Shown here one piece after another: positions 14,843 to 27,479 of a DNA stretch of 64,000 nt. Source of the DNA: Pisolithus tinctorius (taxonomy: Eukaryota > Basidiomycota > Agaricomycetes > Boletales > Pisolithaceae); assembly GCA_024663395.1 (NCBI GenBank), contig JANFAH010000016.1:806001-870000 (forward strand), in the 5' to 3' direction. The first letter of the stretch is position 1. Each line of letters starts with the position of its first letter. Under the pieces are notes generated by a model that was not told where the DNA came from, did no database searches, and saw only the letters and a list, made by a program, of their open reading frames with translations. The position numbers were made by a program, and so were the translations under genes.

Positions 14843-17335
14843 ATGAACGACAGCGCCAACGAGGCAGCACCACGACGTCCCCGATTCCGGAACTCCACAA
14901 TACACGAGATACCCTCACCGGGAATCCTGTCCCAGAGACCCCCGCGTTATGTGAGCAAATATGTCGCCAGTGAACCGTTGGAGTCCAACGTAGCATCGTG
15001 ACTCAGGAACCCTTCATCATCAGAACATGGGTCATCACTCTGGTGGTGGCATGCATGATCGGGTTAGGAATCGCTATTGAAGTCGCCCTCCATATATCTC
15101 GCACCCAGAATGGTCCGTTCGACCTCAGATGGTGCACAACGCCAAATTTTCACAGTACATGTTTTCAGGATTTCATGTCCCTGAGAAGAACGTCTTCAGT
15201 TTCGCCTCCACGCAATTCTTGACGGTACAGTACCCTCCACCAGCATTCGCATAGTGATTCTCTATGTTCAGCACGTTTTCAGTCATTCTTCCCGACATTG
15301 CTAGTCGTTCCCCTCGCATACTTTTGGTCCATCGCCGACTGGATGCTCCGCTGGTATCAGGTAACTCGTATTGTTAAAGATACTATCGGCAAGTTCTGCT
15401 CACACATCACTAGCCGTATATAACTCTTGCCGAGGGCAGTGCACCTGCTTCGCGTAGCATCCTCTTAGACTATGTAAGAGTACCTCATTCAGAATGGTGG
15501 AGAACGCTGACATCTCATCTCCCTTAGATCGCGCTCAAGTATGCACATTCCATTCATTGACGTGCCCTGCTGACGTCTACTGGTAGCCAAATAGCCGTGC
15601 TTTTTTACTCGTTCAAATACAAACACTATCCTCGTTTACATCTCAACAGTTACAACTACTCATCGTTATTCTGCTGCAACCCCTTGCAGGTTCGCTCTTG
15701 GAGGTCCAACAGGTGCCCCACTCCGTGGGTCAGTTGTGTTTTGAATGCAAGGGAACGTTTTATTTATAGGTGCCCTATCTAGTGTCTACGGCGATTAGCA
15801 CGAGAGCAGTAGCACTCTCCCCTGATGTCACCCAGCTGGATGCATATTTAGCGTCCTGCAGGGGTGAGCGTTGCAAATTAGAAACCGAATATGCACTAAC
15901 ACACTACTATCCAGTATGCTGACGCAGCAGGTGAGCCCATGTCGCTCGAAGGGTCCGTACGGAGTTAAGATACACCAGTTTATGGTAACCTCGGTGATCC
16001 TCCCTATGTCTACGAGGAATGGACTGCGGCCCTTTTTGAAGTGAGTGTTTCCCCGATCCTATCGATATACTTTGTTTGCCAACATTTTACGTTCCAGCCA
16101 GCATCCGGCGTATCTCCCAGCGGGACGCTTGCAGTGAACACGACTGGTCTACAGACAGAGGTCAACTGCAACAATCCTGAGTCACTAAACTTAACCTCTT
16201 CGGGCGACAGCTACTCCGCTCAAGCCGCCTTCCCCAACGCGTGCTTTGCTAGCTTCTCCTTCGGAACTGCGGACGGGAGCCAGCAGTATAGTGTCATCAA
16301 TGCTAGCAGCTGTGCACCCGCCGGTCAGGAAATTTCATTTCAACCCGTTGTCTTTTGGTATTACTTGCAAGATACGTCTGCTACCAACGACCCACAAGTT
16401 TCGGCCATCTTTTGTCAGCCCTCAATGAGAGTCTTCACTATGTCGACATCTATGAACCTGGGTAATGGCGCGTTGGGTGACTGTACGATATTGCAGGACT
16501 TCACGGAATCAAACAATGTCACGGGAGATCCGCTGAATGGCCAAATCTTCAACGGGTAGGCGACGTCTTTCACGCCACCCCCAGTCACCGTTTGTTAATG
16601 GTCTTTGAACAGGGTTATGTTTGACGAATCCAGTAATATCTACGTCGCGGCAAGAGCTATCGCTATCAACTCCGGCTTGCCAGGAACCGTATACAGATAT
16701 GCGTCACAGCAGCCCAACGGTATCCAATCGGTGTTCGATGACCCTTACGGGTGGCTTAACGCAACGTCGAAGATCTACGTGAGCTTAGTTTTCTGTTCTA
16801 GCTAGAACCTCGGTAGCTGATGCACTTGACAAGACGCAACACCTCGCGGTGGCCGCGCAAGCTAATTACTTCGGCCAGACCAACACAACGATTCCAGCAC
16901 TGTTAATAACGGACGCCCCGAGGTTGTTTGTAGAGTGCGTCCCGTCTTCTGCCTTAGCTACGTTCACGTGCTCACGCATCCTCCTCATACAGAGCCCTAC
17001 CTGCACACCTACTTAGTTCGCTCATGTTCTTGATTGGCATAGCTGGACTGATCGTCCACTTGCTACATGCAAGGTCGCGCCGTAAACTCTGGCTGACGAG
17101 TCCCCCGGGCTCGATCGCATCCATCGTTTCGCTAACATCGCGATCTGGTTTCGGCGAGCTGCTGCTGCCTTACGACGACGAATCCCGAATGCGGTCCACA
17201 CTTAGTGGCTTGAAGTTTCACCTGGACCAGCGTACGGGTGCTATCGTCGCTGAGGAGGGCCGCGGATTTGACGCCAGCGGTGCCAAGGCGTCCCTGCTCG
17301 GGCACGAAGAAGTGTTTAGAAGCCCTATGTTCTGA
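14843..17335 (+). pseudogene. DUF3433-type large membrane protein, reading frame broken
   Basis: Fragments of a fungal DUF3433 membrane protein appear in order: a short cytosolic start (ATG 14843), a transmembrane helix (RTWVITLVVACMIGLGIAIE, about 15023-15082), a second helix with SFFPTLLVVPLAYFWS after an intron ending near 15289, a third with LIVILLQPLAGSLLEVQQ (about 15655-15712), a Cys- and Asn-rich extracellular domain (16098-16556 and on), and a final helix followed by RSGFGELLLPYDDE near the C-terminus. Stop at 17333-17335. Several introns have good GT-AG borders. The frame breaks near 14995, and twice within about 60 bases (after KHYP near 15630 and after STVTT near 15655), each fixed by removing or adding one base. 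This suggests decay or consensus errors. The protein's function is unknown; family members are predicted plasma-membrane or secretory-pathway proteins. Confidence 0.72.
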
Positions 17336-18294
17336 GGGGATAGTTCCTTGCGCTTGTCAAGATGTTCTTTCAAAGACGGGGGACTGACCATGATATACGT
17401 CCGATACCAAAGATCGGTCACCAAATGTACATACAAAGCCCTCCGGGCGCCCCTGGACGCCACAGGAGGAAGCGCCTTATGTTCAACTATCTGAATTTGT
17501 ACAAGTGTACGTAGATATTGTCTGTTAGTCCGGCGGGGTGGGTTATATAGGTCCGTACTCTATGCTATTGGATGATTGTCAAATATCTGAATTTTTACAA
17601 GTGTACGCAGACAGGAGATGAAGCGAAACCCGCACTGACCTGTATTTCAGGAGTGCCTGGACGCAGCTGGCAGAGAACGTGCGCTGATGCAGGCTCGCAG
17701 TACTAGCCATGGCACTGGTGATGCAGAGTGAGGCTAGGGTATGCGCAATACAAGGAGTCAGGTTGGTGGATAACTATATTGCTCTCCTTGTCTCCCTGTT
17801 GCTGTGTGTTGTCGTCGTGCCTGCATTTCACCCCTCTGAATAGCTCTGACATCTGCGAGACTTCTCTCAAATGGAATAGCTGGTGGCAGCACTGGTGCAA
17901 GGCATCATCCATGCTGCGCAGTTTTCAGCTGTCGAAGCACATGCAATAATGAAGGACAATGACCAACAATGGTCCTCTAGGGTACACGGACCCCACATAT
18001 ACTCGCGTCGTATAAACTCGTAACTCGTAGCAACATCATCGCTGACACCAGCGATGTCTATACACAAGTGACACATGCCACTGTCCATGACACATTGCAA
18101 AATATGCCTGCAAGTAGTTTGCACGACGTTCCGAGGCGTGACGAATAAACCCCAACATTCCAATTTCCCCCAAGCCCCCGGCACGTGACCGGAGTTAACA
18201 GTCCGGTATGATCGTAGGACGACAGAGTTTACAGACCTGGGCCTAACGGCGTCCAGGAATCCATAGTTAACGTACACCACAATACTCTCGTCCC
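17336..18294. other. intergenic stretch, no recognisable gene
   Basis: Lies between the convergent ends of the DUF3433-type gene and the Gfd2-like gene. Two near-identical snippets occur at about 17487-17512 and 17584-17610 (both with CTGAATTT followed by TACAAGTGTACG), a small local duplication. No coding signature seen. Confidence 0.45.
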
Positions 18295-20106
18295 TTACCA
18301 ATCATCATCTGAAAAGTCATCTATCGCACGAGCGAGGGTGGGCGGTGCTGATTCCAAGTCGTTCGGATCACATTCGCCGAAATCATTAGGGTCCTCGTCG
18401 TCGTGGTTATCGTTTCGGGCTTCTTGCTTCGGAGCTGGTCCAGGCAATAGTTCCGCACAGGGTGCTTCACTTTCTGCACGATGGCTGCGTTGTTCGTCGA
18501 TGGCAGCACCCTCAGCCATGGATTTCCACATCCGAAGTTGCAAGCTACAATCCTTGATGATAATTTTCCTTCAATCCTGGGAGGAAGAACTTACAGGCTG
18601 TCGTCACCACCACACGTGCGAGTATCAGTTTGAATGCGTAAAAGTTTCGCGGTCTCCGGTGGTGTTTCAGGCGATTTTGACTCCATCAAAGCATAGAACA
18701 TTTTTTGTATGTCAACAACGTATGCAGTAGGGGTGTTTGAGTGTGCCATGACGGAGGCTGGACTGTACTCCCCAATCTTGAGATTCCGTTGGACGAGAGT
18801 AATCCTGACGATAGGCTGATCCAGGCCCTCTCTGAGGCGAACACGAGCGGGAATGACGCTGCATCTTGACGAAGGTTTTATAAGATGCTGACACACGCGG
18901 AAAAATGTAAATGGCGTTTTATGGACACACCTTGTCCCCAGTGGGATTGAGAGGAAGTAAACCGGACAGGCCTGACTCAAAGGAATCAATATCAATGCCA
19001 GCACGACCCAAAATGCTTCGAGTCATTTCTTCATCATGACACAGCACGATCAACGGCATTCCGCTCTTCTGCGCATCGTGGTTCGAACAGAGTGCACAAT
19101 CTCTGAGGTAATTCAGGTTTGGTAATCTCCTCTACTTTCGAATGATTTGGCAACTGCGATTCACGTTAAGCGGATGCCCGTGAAGATAAACGAGGCTAGT
19201 TTACGTTACCTTGGAGTGCGGATTCTTTGCTGCTTGTTTCAATTTGAGATGCAGCGTGGTCCCCGTAAGAGTATCAAAGAAACTGGGGAAATGGGCATCC
19301 GTGATACCCACCTCAATCAAGTTCGGATTCTGCAAACGCTCGTCTCTGCGCCGTTTGTCGACAGGACCATTGCACGAAGACAATCGAGATAACTCGCACA
19401 CCTGCCAACCAAGTTGGTGGTGATAGAGCGAACTTCTCTGGCATAATCAGTTTGGCCAAGAGGTGGTAAAGCATGCTACAGAAAAAATAATGTAACCACC
19501 GAACACGATCTAATTGCGAATGTAATTTATCATACCGCTGTTGCTCGACATAAGCACGGTAGTGCACCTGAGATCGGCCCAGCGACGTAGCCGCGATTGG
19601 CTTGGCTATTGTCTTTGGGTTCCTCTGTCTCTCCGCCGATTCTTGTTTCTCGGTCTTTGTTTGTACGTGGCCAGCTTCGACGACAACTCTGCTTCCGTAC
19701 GGAAATAGACGGGAGACAACGAGAGGAAATCGGATGATCGCCAGGGCCTCCTCGGTATGCTCAGCCTGTGTTTTTGGGTAAACGAATGCATTTGCTCCGT
19801 GGAAAGCAGGACATAGGAGGCGCCGGAAGGCAATATGCCTTGGGCGAATCAGAACAGCGTTCGATGAAACGGCGTCCCACCGATCATACCTAAGACTAGT
19901 TCAAGGGGCGCATCCGAACCTCCAGGTCTAAAATCTTTGGAGCGTTCAGACGCGAGCGCACGGATCATGGGTTTGTCGTCGTATTGTTTAAACCTGGAAC
20001 TCGTAGATACATATACAGAAGTAGAATCGAACAGCACGCCCACATACCATCCATTCGAATGGGCCCGGAAGCCTGATACTTGGTAGAAATCGGTTTGTAT
20101 AGTCAT
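18295..20106 (-). CDS. probable Gfd2/YDR514C-like RNase H-fold protein
   Basis: Coding segments lie on the minus strand from an ATG at 20104-20106 to TAA at 18295-18297, with several introns that I did not fully resolve (one clear case: donor at about 19901, acceptor CCCAAG near 19852). Visible pieces are VLGILPSGASYVLLSTEQMH, a helical stretch with HYRAYVEQQRYDKLHSQLD and LAKLIMPEKFALSPPTWLAG, then NPNLIEVGITDAHFPSF, then MPLIVLCHDEEMTRSILGRA, then YVVDIQKMFYALMES, and a tail ending in an acidic, Asp-rich stretch. The LIEVGI and VLCHDE segments match what I remember of the Gfd2/YDR514C-like C-terminal domain, a DEDD-type RNase H fold found in many mushroom proteins. The stretch between 19290 and 19430 needs an intron or a frame correction. 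Function is not established. Confidence 0.5.
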
Positions 20107-20277
20107 AATAAGAGATTGAAGAACGTTTTGAGGACGTGGTAGTACACAACGGTGGGTGGGTGCAGCGAGGGCCCCTGGCTTTAATATTCGCGTACTCCCA
20201 TCTGTCACGTGATGCAGGTTTTGTGTCCGCGGTAGTAATTTGTAAATCCCGTTTCAAGCGCATATCTCCTATCATCT

Positions 20278-20520
20278 GCACCTCCGTTTGGAAGTGACTT
20301 GTCGTAAGACTCCTTTCGCGCTCGGAGCCAATGCGATCTGGGCTCGCTCAAGTGCAAAGGAGCTGTTAACAGTCGCGTCGCGTAGCCATTTCCCAGATGC
20401 TAATATTCGCCACAGCACGGCAGTATCATACTTACAAGACACAAACCTGTATTCTGCAAGAGGCTTCAAGCTTAAGCATGTGCGACATGTAAACTTCCAC
20501 TCTGACTTCCGACTACCCAC
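20278..20520 (-). pseudogene. coding-like fragment, copy 1 of a dispersed pair
   Basis: Minus-strand frame containing ASGKWLRDATVNSSFALERA. About 130 bases match 34078-34200, where the frame reads SGKQLRDAAVNSSFALERA. Both then run into the same DNA encoding KSLPNGG, but here it is read in a shifted frame. I do not recognise the family. It is probably a piece of a duplicated gene or mobile element. Confidence 0.45.
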
Positions 20521-20601
20521 GCCAAACGTGTAGACACACGCCTCGGACTCGACAGCTATTTATTCAAGTACGCAAGGAGTGTAGGTGCGACGAGTACGTG
20601 A

Positions 20602-20890
20602 TTATAGGTCTAGGACACCTCGGTCAAGTTCTAGCTGGCGTAACGTCTGCAATCTCCTCAGACGTAAATTGTCATGGAGTAGACATATTCTGGGCGCGTG
20701 CGGAGGGTTGATGCATTTGGAAATTGCTGATTGATGTTCGAAGAGCTCGCAATCCTCGGCGTCCATGTCATGCCTCAGAACATCGAGGAATCGCAGCTCC
20801 AACTCCTCAATTTCCTCTGGGCAGAGAAACTGGTTCCCCTGTGCCCAATAGCGACTGTCAAGCGAATTCGGGTCACCCAGACTCTATGAA
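20602..20890 (-). CDS. partial unknown gene, C-terminal exon
   Basis: A minus-strand frame opens after a plausible acceptor (TTTCATAG at about 20885-20892) and runs to a stop at 20602-20604. It contains SRYWAQGNQFLCPEEIEELE and a helical, charged, Leu-rich C-terminus. It looks like genuine protein sequence, but the 5' exons would fall in the degenerate repeat to the right, so the gene is probably truncated. Family not recognised. Confidence 0.35.
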
Positions 20891-20979
20891 AGGAAAACAT
20901 CGATCAGGTCGGGCTAGGATATGAAAGTTGGGAAAACGTACTCTCTGGGCTAAATGAGGCGCCTCAAATGAAAAGTGAA

Positions 20980-21640
20980 CGAAAGCGAGAAATAAAGGAG
21001 ACTGTACCACACAGGGAGAAGGGTGACACGCAAGCTGTCTCCTGCGCCAGCATTTACTGCGGGTTCCTCAAGATCAAGATGACACCGAAGAGACTATAAA
21101 CTGCACCACAGCTGACTGTAAGTAAAACAAGCAAATGCCTCTACAGGGGACACTGAGGTGATACAAATACCTCTCTCTTTGAGTGGGTTTTTGCTAGGAG
21201 CAGACAATCTACTATTCCAGTGAATATAGGCCTAACAAAAGTGACGTCTTCCAACGAGAGATGTTGAAGTGCGTAATAAATGCCAAAGAGCCCGAAAAAT
21301 CTACAATTTCGCCACTCATCAGTTCTAATCCACGCCTTTAAAATCTGAGCTTACCCAGCGGCGCCTCGACACACTAAGAGCGGCCTAACACCCCTCGGTT
21401 CAAGAAACGGATCCGGAATCCTTGCAGTAATCCCGCGTCATCGAGTTGACAGTCAACCGAGAACGCCACTGCTGCCGGAAGGCGCACTCACAGCAAATGA
21501 ACGTGATAGCCTGACATCCAAGGTTAGTACCGCAGGTGTTAATCAAGGACAAACGTTATACCATGTGGGCGATAACAAGCTACGAGGTCGTCAACACGGG
21601 CAGACCAAAGCAACTGCCGTTAGAACATGGGCCTGATTGG
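20980..21640 (-). pseudogene. EamA/DMT transporter fragment, unit 1 (5' half)
   Basis: This aligns with about 24820-25505 in unit 2 and so covers the middle and N-terminal half of the transporter. It carries stop codons and indels (the segment around GLFGIYYALQ is only partly readable) and no 3' half follows. A decayed copy. Confidence 0.65.
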
Positions 21641-23840
21641 TACCGTACACCTTCTCTCACGAAGCTGTACGGCTTGCGAAATAGGGGTACGGGGCAACCG
21701 ACCGGAAGACAGCACACCTGAAGCCCCTCCTACGGTGATCGTCCGTTCGGTGGTTTCCCCGTGTCCATCCATGTGAATAGGAGATTGAACCAATGCGTTC
21801 ACAAGGCGTCGTACCTTCCAAAAATCCTGTAGTTCTCGGGCTATCTGGGTCCCAATGCGCATCACAAGGAAATCAATCTGGAATACTTATGTATTTCCCC
21901 ACATCAGCTGGAAAGGGATACGTGCACGTAACAGCACCGAAGCTTTTGTGGTAAAAGAACCCAAACACTTTGTGGGGTATCTGGGCGTGTAGTACTGAAT
22001 TTTCCGTTGTGTTGAATCGGTGCGCAAGAAGATCATATAACAAAGCCTAACCGCAAATAAAGTCGACGCCGTGCCACTTCAGCAGGACCATGTCATGACA
22101 TACAAGTTGTCCCCGCAAACCTACTCACTTCCTTTGGTTAGATCACAATTGATCGTGTGTCTCCCGAGTCCCATACCAACGTTCTTGGTGTGCGGATTGT
22201 ACGGCCCGAATCAAATATGCACTGCTTCTGAGAGCACACAGTATCGCAAGTCAACACGTTTGGGAATGTAGGGCCCGTCTCCAGGTACTACCGCAGAATA
22301 AAGCGATATCCCAACCACGGACAATATGGATGCTTCACATGAAGGAGTCGTATAGAGTTTCAAGTCTGACCGCCTTGATGGCTGTAACAATGTTAGTGCC
22401 AGCCACTGAACTCAAACCATACGTAGTGTACCTCATACATACTATCACTTGACGACGCTGTAGTCTTCCCACCGAATGACAATGGTGGTCTCGGTGAGTT
22501 TCTTGCGTACGTACGCCGTGTCGCGAGGACGTGTGAAGGCCACTAGGCTGGCCGCTATTACGTATCTTCCTAGACCTGTCCGCTGCAGTGAATGTTTGCT
22601 CGTCATAACCCACTTACCAGTTGTCCTCCACATAGTGCCACAAGGCAAGTTGTGCTCACTTGATGGCGGCGCTTCCACCTTCCGACTCAGATCTACCTCA
22701 ACTAAGCACGAATTCACGAACGGGCCTGACTATGACCAATCATTTAGATGAATAATTTCTGCTTACCGCTAGAACGGGTCGGTATCGAACCACTGGCGTG
22801 GTACGTGGCACTCGTATGTTCTACCAATTAGTCTAAATATTCCATGTGACCTCAACAGGTTTCATATGGCTTGAGGGCGCGGCGTTCCCATGCCTGCTCT
22901 CTTTGCAGGATTTGCGCACAATGCTCCATAATAACGCTCCCCATCAGCGTTTGCAATCGATCCTGCCACAGCATGCTAGTCAAGAGACCTGATGGGTACG
23001 AACCCAACTTCGACTGATGTGGCGTGGACTACTATCTGGCGAAGCGTCAAGGCACATTTGGAAAAAGATTATTCTCAGGCTTCGTCATACACGATCCATG
23101 AACAGGGTTGACGGAGTCGCAAGTGGTGTCCGAATATCCACGAACTAGCTAGGCAATTCCTTGCTCCGAAACTGTCCCCCTCTGTCTCAGGAAGAGGCGT
23201 GCGGGCACTGCGTGGACATTCACACTGTATCCGCACGTCTCCACGCAGACTCGTGGTGGCTTGCCACGATATACATATGACAAGCAGAATTTCCACTTCT
23301 GCACAGCACAGGCACTACATGACGGTGTTGCCTGGGTTCATGCGAACGGCATAACAATGTTCAAACGTTCACGTTGTGTGCCTCTTTTCCAACTTCGAGA
23401 ACTCATTGTTCATTCCGCCCTCACATGACCTCCTTCAATACGTTCAGCAGTCCGACGTGACCCGCAAGAATTTCGCATGGCACGGTAGTGCGCAGTTCAC
23501 AAGAGAAGACATACATAGTGCATACATACCATATGAAGCCTACCGTTGTCATATTCAAAGCTATTATAAGCTATTCGAAGACATGAATGGTCGTGAGTTT
23601 CCTCTGGGAACTGGCTGTAACCAGAAGGAGCTAGAAGACCATCTCCATGCGCAGCTGCATTTGAAGAAGGTTTATGTGTGCGCGAACTATTTACCCTTCT
23701 GCCAAAAATGTCCCGAGGGCTTGGACATCTCTAGCCTCGGCCCAATCGGTCCATCCTTTGAAGTTGGGAACCTGATGCCGTCACAGCTGGAAATCAATAT
23801 CCCCGACTTGCAGACTTGCGAGTGCCGTTAGACTTGTACA
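21640..23840. repeat. repeat part of unit 1
   Basis: Non-coding repeat shared with 25900-27300 and 28290-30620. A 151-codon frame at 23376-23831 is not kept in frame in the third copy, so I do not regard it as coding. It contains a tRNA-like block at 22768-22843 (minus). Confidence 0.65.
22768..22843 (-). repeat. tRNA-like (SINE-like) block, copy 1
   Basis: On the minus strand a box-A-like TAGACTAATTGGTAGAAC is followed about 30 bases later by a box-B-like GTGGTTCGATACC, the spacing of an internal pol III promoter. The stems pair poorly, so this is not a working tRNA gene but a tRNA-derived sequence. A second copy is at 29490-29570. Confidence 0.6.
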
Positions 23841-24080
23841 CAGCTTGAATGATGCGAATCTTTTCATGCAGCTTGTAAGCCTTGTGGCAGTTCCATTTAC
23901 CATACTCTACGTGGGTACTTGGCGGGTGCACTCGTGATGGTGTGCCTGCATCTCGCGCAGGGCGCCCTTGGAAAACATACGTGACTGGATGTCCATTGCT
24001 TTCAGTGATAAATAATTGGGGTTCTCGCTCTCTCTCCTCCATCTTTACCGGTCATTCTTCAGACACCGAGTCTCTATGCG

Positions 24081-25852
24081 TCAACAAGCCTTCCTCGAGT
24101 GAGGGCTCCCCTGATTCGAGAGCCACCTTGGGCTCTTGACCTTGCTTCTGCTTGGTAAACTACAGGTTGGGCCTGTCAAAGGCCCCATACCAAGCAACGG
24201 AGAGAAGTGATGCCAACTCACTACAATGTAAATCGCACAAGTCATGATAATCCCGGTCCCAAGGAGTGACAAGAAACTTGGCACGGTCTTGAAAAAGATA
24301 ATCTCTAATACATTAGCAAAGATCACCTGGACGTAGACTCCCATCGTTCCACGAGCGGCGGTCTCGCGCTGAAGTCCCATTGTCAAGCACATCTGCGATC
24401 CATCGATCCCATTAGAGTTAAATTGTCTCATCAAACCACGGCAAATTGTATCATACCTGTGCAATGAAACCAAACACACCTATCAATAACAGCAGTGCAC
24501 TCCACTCCCATTGCGTTGGATATACCATAGATTCCCTGGAAAAAAGCAATCTACAGAATAGGAGTTGTGACACCATACAGTAACCAGCAGAGGAACCTAC
24601 CCAATTGTCGATACTATGACACTCCACAAGGAGAAGTAAGCCATTGAGTGCATTGCGTGTGCTCGTGTTCCGATGGCGCGAATCGCAATCACTTTTATAC
24701 GGCACTCGAAACTTAGTCGCAAAATCAATAAGTTGGAACGAACGCACTTGCAAATGCGGCTATTGTTATACCCATCACTAGCACCCTGAAATCAAGTGAA
24801 ACGTGAACCGCAGCGAGACATGAAGGAAACCTTATCATACAAGGTGGCACGGAACCTGTCTCCCGCGCTAGCATATACTGTAGGTTCATCGAGCTCTGGA
24901 TCTCTGGCACTTTCAAACAAAAAGGGGGGCCTCGCGATCAAGACGACACCAAAGAGACTGCAAACTGTACCACAGCTGACTGTAAGTGAAACAAGCAAAT
25001 ACCTCTACAGGGGGCACTGACATGACGCAACAGCCTCCCTTTTTGAATAGGTTTCCCCTAGAAACAGACGACCTGCTATTCCCGTGAATATAGGCCCGAC
25101 AAAAGTCAGGACAGTGACGTCTCCCAGCGAGAGGTATTGGAGTGCATAATAAATGCCAAAGAGCCCGAAAAATCTAAAAATTTACCGCACTCATTGGTTC
25201 TGTTTCATGCCTTTGGAATCCGAGCCTACCCAGCAACGCCTCGACACACCAAGAGCGGCCTGACTTCCTTTGGTCCAAGAAACGGATCCGGAATCCTTGC
25301 AGCAATCCTGCGTCACGCAGTTGACGGTCAGCCGAAGACGCCGTTGATACTGAAAGACGCACATGTATATCTCGCAGCAAATGAACGTGATAGCCTAACA
25401 CCCGGGGTTAGCGCGACAGGAGTCAATCAAGGGCAAGCACTATACCATGCGAACGATCACAAGCTACAAGGCCGTCAACGCAGGTAGATCAAGCCAAGTG
25501 CCGGACGGCAATATCAGTACCACTCACCTCAAACGCGGGAACCGGTGGGTCTAATTGGTTCAATACTTTGACGGCGACGTTCATGAACGAAAAGAACACC
25601 TGCGAGAGCATGACGAGTAGAAGACCGACATTGCTGCGCACGCATCCGACAATGTTCCCTTGGATGGTGTCGCGATACTCTCTCCACTGCATCATGCTGG
25701 AACGTATTAAGGACAAACGCGTATGGCAGAAAGAACCTGGTCCAGTACCACCTAGTTGTCGTCTTGGACGCCTGCACGTTGATGCCCTCTTGGACAGGAT
25801 CTTGTGCAAGGGCAGTATACGTATTCTCCGAGCTCGTGCTCATGGTCGTCTT
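24081..25852 (-). CDS. EamA/DMT-family transporter, most complete copy
   Basis: A polytopic membrane transporter of the drug/metabolite superfamily; substrate unknown. Segments in order on the minus strand: an ATG near 25844 (MSTSSENTYTALAQDP), then, after a 41-nt intron, GLLLVMLSQVFFSFMNVAVK (about 25570-25630), PDPFLGPKEVRPLLVCRGV, GLFGIYYALQYLSLGDVTVL, VSCGTVCSLFGVVLIARPPF (about 24920-24980), AHAMHSMAYFSLWSVIV, WEWSALLLLIGVFGFIAQ, and TMGLQRETAARGTMGVYVQV with two more helices to the C-terminus near 24081. This is the usual order of two EamA repeats, and GVVLIARPPF is typical of fungal members. Most introns have good borders, but the join between about 24720 and 24800 could not be closed in frame, so the gene may be slightly decayed like its two neighbours. 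Confidence 0.7.
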
Positions 25853-25899
25853 GTATGTGATCACTGTGTTATCGGTTGAGTTTTGCTGTGTCCATGGGT

Positions 25900-27300
25900 C
25901 CTACGGGCCGACTGCTGGTTGGAGCGTGGGCTTGATTACTCATGCAGTGGCGTATAGAAAAGACATCTCTCACGAAACTGTGCCAAAACGACCGACAGAG
26001 CCGATGAGTTTATCCTCATGAGTTCTCCTTTGCTATCGTGCTGTATCCCAATGCACGAAGACAAAATCTCGATCAGACCCTTGAAGGATGAATTCGTAAA
26101 CTTACTATGTTTGTCTACTTGCGAAACACCGGAAAGCAGCGCATCTGAAGTCCCTACCACAACGATCGTCATAAACATCTTCATTTGGTGCATCTTTCAC
26201 TCCATCCACCGAGCTCCTAGGAATGCAAGTTGGATTGGCCCGTCAAGTAAAATGGAAAGAAGAGTAGAACTCCGTCTCCGACGAACCACGTGGATACGAG
26301 ATCGAGCTAATACGTTCACAAAGCATCGTGCCTTTCGAAAATCCTAAAGCTCTCAGGTTGTTCGAGTCTCCATTCGCCTCACAAGGAAGTTGATTTGGGA
26401 TATTCCCCATGTCAACTCGCGAGAGGTGGTCGGACGAAGCAAACACTGAGGCTCAGGCGGCAAAAGTACCTGACCACTGAACCGCGAGGCAGAAGACGAT
26501 GGCGCTCTAGTAACAGCGTATTAAACGACGCCTGTGGCAGTAGCTCGGAGGCAATTGCCAGACGAGAGCTTCAATGGCAGAGGTGGAAATCGTCTACTCG
26601 CACCCTACAGATCATGAGGCGGTGAGGTATTAATGAATACTCGCATTGCAGTGGATTGGCGCACAGCAAGAATACACGACGAAGCCTTATTGCCAATAAA
26701 GTTAACGCCTTGCCACTTTAGCAAGACCGCATTATCACAAACTCGCACGGCTCCTACTCGCCTCCTTTGGTTAGATAACGATTAATCGTGTGTTTGCTAA
26801 GTCCACTGATGGTACGGGCCAGGTCAAATATATACTTCCTTCTGGGAGTACATTGTATTGCAGGTCAACCTGTTTGGGAATGTAGGACCCGTCTCGGAGT
26901 CCAGTCAGCGTGTCAATCACGGACATTGCGGACGTTTACACGAAGCATTCGTGTGGAACCGTCGTCAAGCCACCTTGATGGTTGTGAGTGGCATCAGCTT
27001 GCAGAGGATAGTTCGAACCCTAGAGGCAGTACTAATCGATGTTAGTACTAGCCACTGAACTCAAACTAGACATGGTACAACCCACACGTACAATATCACT
27101 TCGTGGCTGCAGTCTTCCCACCGAATGACAGCGATGCGTACGTACGCCGTGTTGGGACGTGTGAAGGCCAGGCCGTCCGCTGTAGCGGTCATAACTTATT
27201 GATAAGTCTAACGGATTGTCCCCCACTCAAGGGCGTCACCTCAACTACCGCCTTCCAACTCATACTCACCTCAAGCAAACACTTCGAGAGCTGAACCAGT
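25900..27300. repeat. repeat part of unit 2
   Basis: Homologous to 21640-23840 and 28290-30620, but lacks the tRNA-like block and the segments beyond it. No coding sequence recognised. Confidence 0.6.
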
Positions 27301-27479
27301 ACTACGACTGCGAACAGTGGAAGCAATGAACTTGTTCATTATCTATTCTTGTGCAGAATCAGCGACACTACATACATTACCAACTCCATGCGGCGGGTGT
27401 CGCTCATCGGAGTAACCGCTGGAAAAAAATACCGCTACAGCGATGACAGCAAATAACTGTAGTGGTATTTAACTTTTTG

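Noticed and set aside
23376..23831. 151-codon frame in the unit 1 repeat
   Set aside because: The homologous DNA in unit 3 is shifted in frame and has stops, so the frame is not conserved.
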